Shown here piece by piece: positions 55,403-64,000 of a stretch of 64,000 nucleotides of DNA (its first letter is position 1; each line of letters starts with the position of its first letter). The notes under the pieces were generated by a model. The model did not search any database, was not told the origin of the DNA, and saw nothing but the letters and a program-made list of their open reading frames with translations. The position numbers and the translations under genes were made by a program. The stretch lies in the NCBI GenBank assembly GCA_026315105.1, contig CM048744.1, positions 972,694,221-972,758,220 of the forward strand, in the 5' to 3' direction. Source of the stretch: Locusta migratoria. Taxonomy: Eukaryota > Arthropoda > Insecta > Orthoptera > Acrididae.

Positions 55403-55799
55403 TTGTAACTTCACAGCTGCGTCCACCTAATCCTCGATGGGCGAAGTTGCCGTTATATTCTATTTGCTGCTTAATCATTTAATAATTGTTCCAATGATTT
55501 GACGGTGTGGGATGCGGACAATTACTAGGTTGATCCATAACAATAAACTTTGTTAACTTCCTTTATTATGGAACGACAAATGTTAAAAACTCTTCCTTTA
55601 AATACACTGATTAAATAACTGCGTGCCACTATGATGAATGGCTACAAGTGCGCACTGAAACATTTCAATATGCAACTGAAACTCATATGCGATACGACTG
55701 AAGGGTAAAAACTTTAGCCACCGCTAAACGCGGGTTACGGACGCAGTGTCAGCATGCTACTGCCTCGCTCTGCGGTCGGCGAGAGACTGCCGCACACCG
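55403..55799. other. Unassigned stretch
   Basis: Nothing recognised. It ends with GCCGCACACCG, the left target duplication of the next element. Confidence 0.5.
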
Positions 55800-57112
55800 C
55801 AGAGTTGCTAGGTTTTTCTATTGCCCTGTCGCCAAATTTTAAACAAAATGTAGCCAAAATATCGCCATCTTTTCATCAATAAAATGGCAGAATATATAAC
55901 CACCTTTTCATCAGTAAAAATAGCCAAATATCGCAAACTTTAATCTGTTAACATTATTATGCTATGGTAATTATGGCATGTTACTCGACAATAATAATCC
56001 TGAAATTCAGGGAGAACGCTGGTTACTGATTAAAATGTAACGCAAACTGCGGCACTTTCGCATACACAGACATCAGACTCAACTTTCCAAGGAAACTCAA
56101 ACTTCACAGAAACATTTAAATGGGTCCATCGAAGAACTGAACCCAGACACACCACCAACTGAGGGCGGTCAAAATATTATCACATTGTAAATATAATAGA
56201 AAACTCCGGAAATTCAGTTACATTTAACTATCACATTTATTAATTTCATAACTTATAAAAATTGCAACACAAAACTGTGCAAGAATCATTCTATCAAACT
56301 TACACAAGGGATGTTCTCATGCATAGGTTCGAGTACCAATCATTTCAATAATACACACAAAATCATTACAACATTTTGAGGTAAGGTAATTTATAACAAT
56401 GCACTAAACATTTTATACTTTGAGGTGAGATGGAATTTAATTCGTAATAATGCATCCAATACACACAGAAAAATCAGCCATGAGAACGACTGGGAAATCA
56501 CCGCGTGTTCTTCATCGACATTTATACTCCTAATAACCACTGTGAAGCGCGTTCAAAGAGCTTGCTTCACAGTAGCAGTTGTTACGAATTTCCGTTCTGT
56601 TGTCGTATGGAACGCGGAAAAAATTCAGTTTAAATGCCTCCTTGCATGCTGTAATTTATGTAATCTTAACCTCATGTTCTCAGCGAGAGCCATACATACG
56701 GTGTTGTAGTATACTTAGAGATATCGTTTAAAGCCTGTTCTTGAACGATCGTAAGTATGGTACATGGGGTAGTTTACGTCTATCTTCAAGAGTCTGTAAG
56801 TTGAGTTTGTTTACATCTTTGTGACACTCTCCCACATATACATGAAACTTGAAAACATTTGTGCCAACTCGTGTAGGTTGATTACATTTCCCCATCATTC
56901 TACCGAAGTTTAGCCGGTATCATTGACGTAATGTCTAAAGAGTGATTGCTTTACATTCGTTGTTTTTGAAGTAAAATAAAATAGCCATTAGGTCGCCAAC
57001 CAATTCCTTTAATAGCCAAATTTAATCGCCAGTCCCCAGACTGCTAGAATGGCTACTGTTATAAGAAAAAGATAGCCAAGAATGCGAAAAATCGCCACAC
57101 CTGGCAACCCTG
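55800..57112. mobile_element. DNA transposon with CAG..CTG ends and 11-bp target duplication
   Basis: It begins CAGAGTTGCTAGG and ends with the complement of CAGGGTTGCCAGG. GCCGCACACCG is repeated at 55789-55799 and 57113-57123. Both ends carry several copies of TAGCCA and TCGCC words (near 55830-55940 and 56980-57100). The termini look hAT-like but the duplication is longer than the usual 8 bp. No transposase frame in 1313 bp. Confidence 0.75.
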
Positions 57113-57279
57113 GCCGCACACCGTTCAACAAACAATAAAAGTTCAAATCTAAGCATTGTCGCCCAGTAGCTATCGCTGCACGCCAACGATAACTATCGTT
57201 CGACCAAAACGTACCAAAGAGGTTACTAAGCTAAAACCCTGTATCCTCACATGCTCCCGATTGCGAAACCCAGCTAGTT

Positions 57280-57475
57280 ATAGGGGGACCTACAGTTTAA
57301 CGTGGGCTTCGAACCATGGTGCTACTCGGTATTTTTCACATCAGCAACACTGCGAGAGGGGAAAGAAGTGAAAAGTGACAAATAAAAATCCTAGGACCTG
57401 GCGGGGATCGAACCCGCGACTTTTGGGTTTGTAGTCTGGCCCTATACCACTGTGCTACTCTCTCGTTACATACTG
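57280..57475 (-). mobile_element. SINE-4, tRNA-like head on minus strand
   Basis: The minus strand has AGTAGCACAGTGGTATAGGG (A-box side) and GGGTTCGATCCCCGCCAGG (B-box side), with the body to the left sharing GGGGACCTACAGTTTAACGT with 62645-62680. A tRNA-derived SINE. No target duplication identified. Confidence 0.65.
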
Positions 57476-58179
57476 CTAAACTAAAATTTAGAATATCGGC
57501 TCCAAACGCCGCCCCCTGTCGCGCTATATTCGTGTGCCGCTGGCTGTAACCCCCCTCCCTAGGGTCTCAGCTCGTTTCCTGTCTCCCGCGAGACGCCGTT
57601 AATCAGGGCAGAGGCTCTTAATTGCCACAGAGAGTCCCACAGCGTGCCAGAGACAGCGAGAGCCGCTAGCGGAAGACGTTTACTGCCCCTAAACAGCCGC
57701 CCCTCCTCCTCCACCCTCCGTGTCTGATCTTTACGACACCCTCAATCACCGCCGACAACGTACGGAGCTGTTTAACACTTTTAGTGTTGGGTTCCACTTT
57801 TCAGTAATAAAAAAGAACTGTGACATAACTAACATGTTACACGAGAAATAAGACACTGTTGATGGGTTTCCGCTGCACATTAATTCCTTCTACTAGATTA
57901 GACCTTTGAACAACCCGTATTTCATTTCTGCTTCACGTTGTACTCTCATTAACTGCGGCAGGTTAAGGTGTCACTGCTTCCTATGAGTGATATTTATGTG
58001 TGCATCTTCGCTGATGGTGTGAAACTCAAAAAACGTGATAGTTGCTCACTGGAAGTATTACTGCAAACAGGCAATTTCAGGTGCCGCTTTGAAAGGTATC
58101 TGTTATGTGTTAATTTGGGAACTTCTTCATGATTGTGAACGTGGAGCCTTGACATGCGCGAGCACACGATAAGGAATGC
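57476..58179. other. Unassigned stretch
   Basis: 57520-57720 is GC-rich. Nothing resembling a known exon was found. Confidence 0.45.
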
Positions 58180-58181
58180 TA

Positions 58182-59763
58182 CAGGGTGTCCAGAAAAGGG
58201 CTCCCTGATTTCAAAATTAAATATCTCGAAAACAAAGATCGGTAGAGGAATGCAGTAAACGGTATGTTTATTGTGAAAGCTGTAAGAAGTATATACAGCA
58301 GTTTGAAATAATAGTTACAAAGCCGCTAACAGATGGCGCTGTAATCGCCATACGTAATGCCTAGTATAAATAGTCATCCGAAGCCCAGGGCGATCAGTTC
58401 CACTATTGAAACGTGAAAGGAGGTTAGCGTACCGAAATAAGAGATTAAAACCATGTACTCCACTGAACAACGCGTTTTTCTGGTGCTAGAGTACCACAGG
58501 TTAGAAGAGAGTCCTACGGCAACAAGGCCAAGTTTTCATGCACGATTTAATATTCCAAAAGGACACGATACGAAAACCATTCGTACGCTCTTCGCAAAAT
58601 TTCAGCGAACAGGCAGCGTAACTGATGATCTAGTGGGGCATGTTGGCCGCAAGCAAACCGCAGTTACGCCTGGAAATATCGCCACAGTTTCTGGAATTAT
58701 TCAGCGAAATCCAATGTCATCCGTCCGTAGAATTGCATCTGAGACTGGTTTGAAGCGTTCCAGCACGCAGAAAATACTGAGAAAGAGCCTACACATATTT
58801 CCATTCAAAATTAAAACGCACCAGGCCATACCCGTACGAGCTGTGCAACAAAGGGTTGCCTTTGATAATCAGATGCTCACAATGATTGATAGTGAAGGAT
58901 TTGATGTTGGCTGCATCTGGTTTACAGATGAAGCACACTTCCACCTGAATGGATACGTGAAGAAGCAGAACTGGCGATTTTGGGGTTCCGAAAAGCCATA
59001 TTGGTGCGAAGCGAAACCCCTGTATTCTCCTAAAGTTACTGTGTGGGCTGCAGTATGCAGCAGAGGCATTATTGGCCCTTTCTTCGTTCGAGAAACGGTC
59101 ACTGGCGCACGTTACGTCGCAATTTTGGAACTATTTGTCGCCACACAGCAAGCGTTAGAGGATCGACCAGGTACCGAATGGCTTATGCAAGATGGAGCCC
59201 GAGCACATCGGTCTGAACAAGTGTTTCGCTTTATTGAGGAATAGTTCGGGAATCGAGTCATTGCCTTGGAATATCCCAAATGTACTGGTGCAGGCATGGT
59301 TTGGCCTCCATATTCGCCGGATTTGACTCCCTGTGACTTTTTTTTGTAGGTCACAGTGAAAGACATGGTCTATCCGAAGCATCGCGCCACGCTGGACGAG
59401 CTTGAATCGGCGGTCTCTGTGGCATGTGAATCCATTTCGGTTGAGACACTACGAAATGTGATGGCAATTTTCATTCTTCGTTTGCGCCACCTCTGTAGTG
59501 CCAATGGTGAACATTTTGAAAACATTGTGATGTGATTGTTTGCAAAGAGTGTTTTCATACGATTATTTCACTTATGTATGCTGATCTGAGCTGTACAGTG
59601 TACAGCGCCATCTGTTAACAGCTTTTGTAACTATTATTTCAAACTACTGTATAAACTTCTTACAGCTTTTACGATAAACGTACCGTTTACTGCATTCCTC
59701 TATCGATCTTTGTTTTCGAGATATTTAATTTTGAAATCAGGGAGTCCTTTTCTGGACACCCTG
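58182..59763 (+). mobile_element. mariner/Tc1-type element with 162-bp terminal inverted repeats
   Basis: The ends are CAGGGTGTCCAGAAAAGG (58182) and its complement (to 59763). The inverted repeats 58182-58343 and 59601-59763 match with few differences. TA precedes the left end, as expected for this superfamily, but the right flank is TC, so the TA duplication is mutated or was lost. One transposase frame fills the interior. Confidence 0.88.
58453..59535 (+). pseudogene. mariner/Tc1-type transposase, full length with two in-frame amber stops
   Basis: Cut-and-paste transposase of the IS630-Tc1-mariner group. The N-terminus (about 5-80) is the helix-turn-helix region (RVFLVLEYHRLEE, then TIRTLFAKFQRTGSV). 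The catalytic domain has the first Asp, D159, in WFTDEAHFHL and the second, D247, in MQDGARAH. The third acidic residue lies in PPYSPDLTPCDFF (codons 285-297). A single frame of 360 codons runs to TGA at 59533-59535. It is cut by TAG at codon 264 (59242-59244; Gln expected) and codon 299 (59347-59349; Trp expected). No frameshift is seen, so inactivation looks recent. As read, the 263-residue product would lack the third catalytic residue. Confidence 0.9.
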
Positions 59764-60620
59764 TCTGTTTCTGAATGCAGTATGATCTGCAGTCTGTACC
59801 AGTGACAGTGTTATGTACGGGACTGTTAAGTGTCTGGCCACAGAGCAGTCAGTATGTAGCGATCAACCAGAGCAAAGAATACGTTATAGTGAATGACTCG
59901 ATTGTTAAATATAAACGAAAACAAGAAAATAATTTGATTTGATTTTACAGCTTCGAATGACATGAAACAGGATAAACAGGGTGACATTTTTTCACTTCAT
60001 TGCTAGCTATGGTGCGTACTTTTCTTCAAATGGGGAGACTTGTGTTTCAAATTCTCTTCCTCCTGTTTCGCAAAAAGTGTAAAGCCACAAAGATAGTCTT
60101 TGTAGTTGTGCACAAACGAAATTAGTTTTTTAAATACGGGGCACTTTTTGATCCACCTGACATGCAAAATTTTCAGCAGAAAATGCTACTCTTACCAGTA
60201 GTTCTCAGTTACAGGAATTGTTTGCACAAAGCCGTGGGATTAAATGTGCCCAATTAATGCTGGTGGACGTGTGAAAGCTGGAAGTTTTGCATAAGCAAGC
60301 AAGGTGTGAGCAGTTTCCGCAACTTGGAGGCGACTGACAATTAGCCAATTAACCCTTCGCGGTAGCAGAATTCCCTGGAAGCAGCGAACGGCGGGAAGAA
60401 GTACAGCTCTCTGCCACAGCGGGAATCTGCGCTGCGTGCTGACGACGGACAAAGAACGGCCGAAACGCTGAGGGCAGCGTCTTGTGTGAAGCCCTACTGC
60501 TTCTTACGCGGGAGGAAGAGGGGCGCACTCAAAAGGGAAGGTAGGCCTACACCCTGGAGAAAAATTACTTTATTGATTGAAAGGGCGTCGACTGCAAAAG
60601 CTGACCACTGAACTTCTAAA
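59764..60620. other. Unassigned stretch
   Basis: No supported gene. 60360-60540 is GC-rich. Confidence 0.45.
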
Positions 60621-61471
60621 TCTAATTTATAAAGCAGTGTCCGTATATTTGTACGTGTTGCATACAAATCTACAGTTTAGTTCCAATCTTTATGAAATTT
60701 TGTACACGTAAGCTTCAATTCACGAGGACGGTCGCCGTAAGTGTAAGAATCACATACGATATATAGTTCACGAGATATGACATAAACAGTGAGATGCGCG
60801 AAAAACTGCTGCATTTTGCGACAATGCTGCTCATTTTCTCCGAAACCATTGGACCGATTTCAACCAAATTTGGTACACACATTCCTTACCGTGAGGTAAC
60901 AATTGCTGCATGGTTAAGAATCACATATGGCGCATGGTTCAAAAGATATTACGTCATAAACAATATAAATCGCAAAAAAAAATTCCACATAATGCGGCGA
61001 GACTTTCGAAATACACTGTATGAGAATGACAGTACTTAGCGACTTGCAACAAACTTTAAACATAATTTCAAACCTTTATTAAACTTTTTCTCGCTGGCAA
61101 CCATAGTAAAATGATGAAAGGAAAAAAGTTTCTTGCTTACTACTTTTCCACTGTTTATGGAGTAAAAATACAGCATTCGGTATGGCATTACGATTTATAA
61201 TTTCTACACAACAAACTGTAAATGCAGGAAATTTTACAGACAGTATACAACCATATAGTTGAGTGTACTTCCTAAATTGTATTACAGTACAAGTATTTCA
61301 TGAGATATGAGCACATAAACAGTAACGTTCATGGAAGACCGCACCAAGATTTCTTCTTTACTATTAAATGTATTCCCCAGAGATTTTGTCCACATAAAGC
61401 ACTTATGCAAATGAATATATACCTGAAAAATGGAATAAATAAATAAATAAATACCCGGGCAACGCCGGGAT
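60621..61471 (+). mobile_element. Helitron-like dispersed repeat, copy 2
   Basis: It starts TCTAATTTATAAAGCAG after an A and follows the copy at 5404-7466 without the solo LTR. It passes through an (AAAT)n run at 61432-61453 and reaches a GC hairpin (CCCGG, 6-nt loop, CCGGG) at 61454-61469. The TC start and terminal GC hairpin suggest a Helitron, but no CTRR end is present, perhaps lost at the junction with the LINE relic. Confidence 0.58.
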
Positions 61472-61473
61472 TT

Positions 61474-62080
61474 TCACCATACGGTGCTTGACGAAGGGTA
61501 CTTCTTACGACTAATAGTCATTATCTTCTATTCGATTACCAAACAGAAAATGTTCAAATGTTTGTTAAGTTTATGGGACTTAACTGCGGGGTCACCAGTA
61601 CCTAAACTTACAAACTACTTATAAAACTACCTTATACTGAAGACAACATTAACATCCGTGCCCTAGGATGATTCGACCCCCCGACGGCGAACGGCCTAGC
61701 ACATTGGAGCATAGCGCCGCAATGCGCTCGGCCACTCCGCCGCGGCCTACCAAATAGTGACGGAAGAAAACGGCATATATGCATCCGTTCGAGCTGTAGT
61801 TGTGATATATATGTGGTCCTTACATGAAATCTAATAGGCCGACAGTAGAATCGTTCTGCATTCAGCTTCAAATGCCCGTCCTCCAGATTTCCTCAATAGT
61901 GTTCATGGGAAAGAATGCAGTCTTCCCTGCAGGGATTTACATTTCCTGAAGCATCTCCGGAATACTGAGTATTGACCTCTAATACTATAGTCGATCGATT
62001 ACAGAATGTAGCAGTAACAAATCAAGCCTCCGTATAACTTCTATGGCTTCGCTTGGACTAATTCAGTTGGCATCTCGAAA
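61474..62080 (-). pseudogene. CR1-like LINE relic, interrupted by a SINE
   Basis: The minus strand encodes a decayed version of the LINE C-terminus (LKLNAERFYCRPIRFHVRTT, then ERMHICRFLPSLF), aligning to the LLPPTYISRSDHKD region of subfamily 2. The 3' end with TACCCTTCGTCAAGCACCG lies at the left, next to the Helitron-like end. A SINE-1b splits it at 61544-61747. Confidence 0.65.
61544..61747 (-). mobile_element. SINE-1b with 10-bp target-site duplication
   Basis: Minus-strand copy with the alternative head (complement of CCGCGGCGGAGTGGCCGAGC, with GCATTGCGGCGCTATGCTCC). TACCAAACAG and TACCAAATAG flank it with one difference. Confidence 0.85.
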
Positions 62081-62514
62081 AAATATACTCAAAAATGTAT
62101 CGCACCAGTGTTCTAAAATCTCGACCTTTCGCCTTACCTATAAACGTCCTTGTATGCTCGTTTCATTTCATATCGCTCTGAAGCGTTAGGCAACTACCCC
62201 AAACAGCATGCTACTAATTCTGTACTCAAACATTGCGGTCTTCATCCAATTCACCCCCTATGCTACTACAATTGCATAAAGGGGACTGCTTCCCGTACAC
62301 CATAGCGCCATACCTTGTTGACGGAAGTAAGGGGTTAGTAGTGTAATTGCAGCGTTTATCCGAAAACTATGTCACATAACACTTCTTATTGAAAAATCAC
62401 GTCATGATCGAAGGAAACTGAACTGGCTACTGAAACTATCCGCTAAATGAGTCATATGTAGTGAGAAATCTAAAGTGGGCCGTAAAACACGTCAGTGCGA
62501 TTTTTTTTTATAGT
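62081..62514. other. Unassigned stretch
   Basis: Nothing recognised. Confidence 0.5.
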
Positions 62515-62795
62515 GATCTTCCGCAGCTGACAGTAAGTGTACACGATAATAATAATAATTTCGTGTGGCTCTTTGGCCTGGTGCAAGTCTTTCAATTGGA
62601 CGCCACTTTGGCGACTTTCGTGTCCCTAGCCTACCCCAGTTATCCAACCGGGGAAAGGGGACCTACAGCTTAACGTGGAATCCGAACCACGTGTCGTTTC
62701 TGGCGACTCCTCACATCGTTGAGAGGTGAAGGATGGGTTAAAGTGCAGACTGAAAAAATCCGAGGTCCGACGAAAAGGTTAAACACTCAAAGTCA
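62515..62795 (-). mobile_element. SINE-4, diverged copy
   Basis: Shares GGGGACCTACAGCTTAACGT and the AAAAAATCCGAGGTCCGAC region with the 57280 copy. It begins with an (AAT)n run at 62547-62560, which would be its 3' tail on the minus strand. The tRNA-like head is mostly lost. Confidence 0.6.
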
Positions 62796-64000
62796 TATAC
62801 ATGTAGTTTCAATTGAGAAAAAATGTTTCTGAGCTTAGTCACTGTAAAAGTGATGTACACAATTGTAGCCACAGGGTCTGAAATGGTTAAATAGAGAACA
62901 TAGAAGAAATTAACATGTCTTTTTTTGTATTTGAATGCAGTTATGTAGTAACTCAAAGAGGTATTCAGAATGACAATTTGGGACAAAGACGGAATTTTGT
63001 ACTGTTCCGCCGGTTACTTCCGCTTGTGTAACGTGATGAAGATGTGTGTTGTCAGTACCTGCTGCAGCAGCAGTAGTAGTAGTAGCAGCCGTGGCTGTGC
63101 AGCAGCAGACAAGCGCTGCTCAGAAGTTCCGGCGTCGACGTCCGGCACAGTTAGCGGCCATTAGCAGGCCACGGACAGCCGCCGCCACCACACAACGGAC
63201 CAGCTGACAACGCCGTCAGCTTGTCCCCTTCCCTTTGCTACTCCAATCAGCACGAGGTGCCAGTTGCTCTCTTCCACTATTAGATAAATGTTTTGTTGAT
63301 GGTGCAGAGGCACGGTAGGCGCAGTGTGGCGCGAGTTTAATGCAATTGCAATAAGCCTGAGAGGCGCACTGTTTAATGAATTGAAGGAAGTGCTTAACAA
63401 GTTTATTTATACTCGAAAGTGATCAGTGTAATCTTTTTTCATGTGTGCAAGAAAAGTAATTGTTTGGTTATCAAGTCTATTGTCACCGAGAGTGATTGTT
63501 GCTGTAATTACGGAGATTAGAAGGTAATATCAATGCATGGAGGTGATATCAATGCATGGAGATTTCAGCCAGACGAGCTGAACAAAGAGTTGTTGATAAA
63601 AATATTTTGAACCAGCAGTAAGAGTACCTATTGTAATCATATCTGTCTTGTATGTACTTCAGGACGAAGACGACGAAAACAGATGAGTACTTTTGCAACA
63701 TTTTATTTTGTATGTATGTAAATGCAGTGTCAACCCAATCAGAAATTTGGTTCAATCATATATGACTTAATTTGAAACCAGTCTTAATTTTGTAAGTAGT
63801 TGTAGTCACCCCATTATCACCATTATTAGATTATGTTGATTATGCAAGCCTGTACATTGACTAACAAGTTCAACTATTTTTCAAAGTAATTACGGTCAGT
63901 TATAAAGAAATTGCTAGACGAGTTAAAGAATTGCTAAACGTGTTACATCTACAGAGACTAGTAATTAATGTGCAGTGCTGTTCTAAGTTTTGGAATCAAA
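62796..64000. other. Unassigned stretch with CAG/TAG low-complexity run
   Basis: A short trinucleotide run (CAG then TAG units) at 63061-63090 and GC-rich sequence to 63240. A near-repeat of TATCAATGCATGGAG(G/A)T occurs at 63529 and 63549. No gene is supported. Confidence 0.45.

Noticed and set aside
4196..61747. Many tRNA-like stretches with good B-boxes
   Set aside because: All continue into SINE bodies, have defective acceptor stems or anticodon loops, and recur with target duplications, so they are not functional tRNA genes.

Overview
This window reads as intergenic or intronic DNA from a large, repeat-rich arthropod genome. An orthopteran (locust-like) insect is my best guess. It rests on familiarity with these SINE and RTE families and could not be searched here. 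The sequence is A+T-rich, with long dinucleotide runs and several tRNA-derived SINE families. It also carries RTE-clade and CR1-like LINEs, mariner, hAT-like, PIF/Harbinger-like and Helitron-like elements. No bacterial-type gene organisation, no functional tRNA or rRNA gene, and no exon of a recognisable host gene was found. Every confident protein-coding match is transposon-derived.

Layout. 1-546: 3' end of a CR1-like LINE. 1355-1804: tRNA-like composite repeat. 1872-5060: DNA transposon with about 390-bp terminal inverted repeats (TIRs), holding a SINE. 5404-7466: Helitron-like repeat split by a solo LTR and a SINE. 7800-8049: another SINE. 9239-10410 and 15282-16315: two hAT-like elements with perfect 8-bp target-site duplications (TSDs). 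11484-12175: nested SINEs and an RTE 5' scrap. 13572-14860 and 16807-18028: truncated RTE copies. 18105-18752: CR1-like fragment. 21802-22374: inverted SINE dimer. 23620-24355, 26862-27141 and 27382-28661: three palindromes, the last a near-perfect 393-bp inverted repeat carrying a gutted mariner. 30651-31577: Helitron with canonical ends. 31926-33045: PIF/Harbinger-like element. 33171-34129 and 54505-55402: a repeat family packed with TAGTTCG boxes. 34381-37137: 5'-truncated RTE on the minus strand. 37148-38244: head-to-head Helitron remnant. 38255-41538: full-length RTE with an intact 1016-residue frame and an 11-bp TSD. 42106-42443: LINE endonuclease scrap. 43247-44235, 46238-47114 and 51264-51868: further large palindromes, two of them with SINE insertions. 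47838-48885, 52028-52544, 52960-53700 and 61474-62080: CR1-like remnants. 55800-57112: DNA transposon with an 11-bp TSD. 58182-59763: nearly complete mariner-type element with two internal amber stops.

How the parts relate. The RTE and CR1-like LINEs are the reverse-transcriptase sources. The RTE at 38255-41538 is the only copy here that looks able to supply protein. The SINEs have 10-14-bp TSDs, as expected for LINE-driven insertion, but I found no LINE tail here that matches theirs. The cut-and-paste and Helitron elements, apart from the mariner, are non-autonomous. Nesting gives relative ages, for example Helitron repeat before solo LTR before SINE at 5404-7466. Two patterns are worth following: an unusual density of large inverted repeats, and a recurring hammerhead-like motif (CTGANGA, short stem, GAAA) at seven loci.
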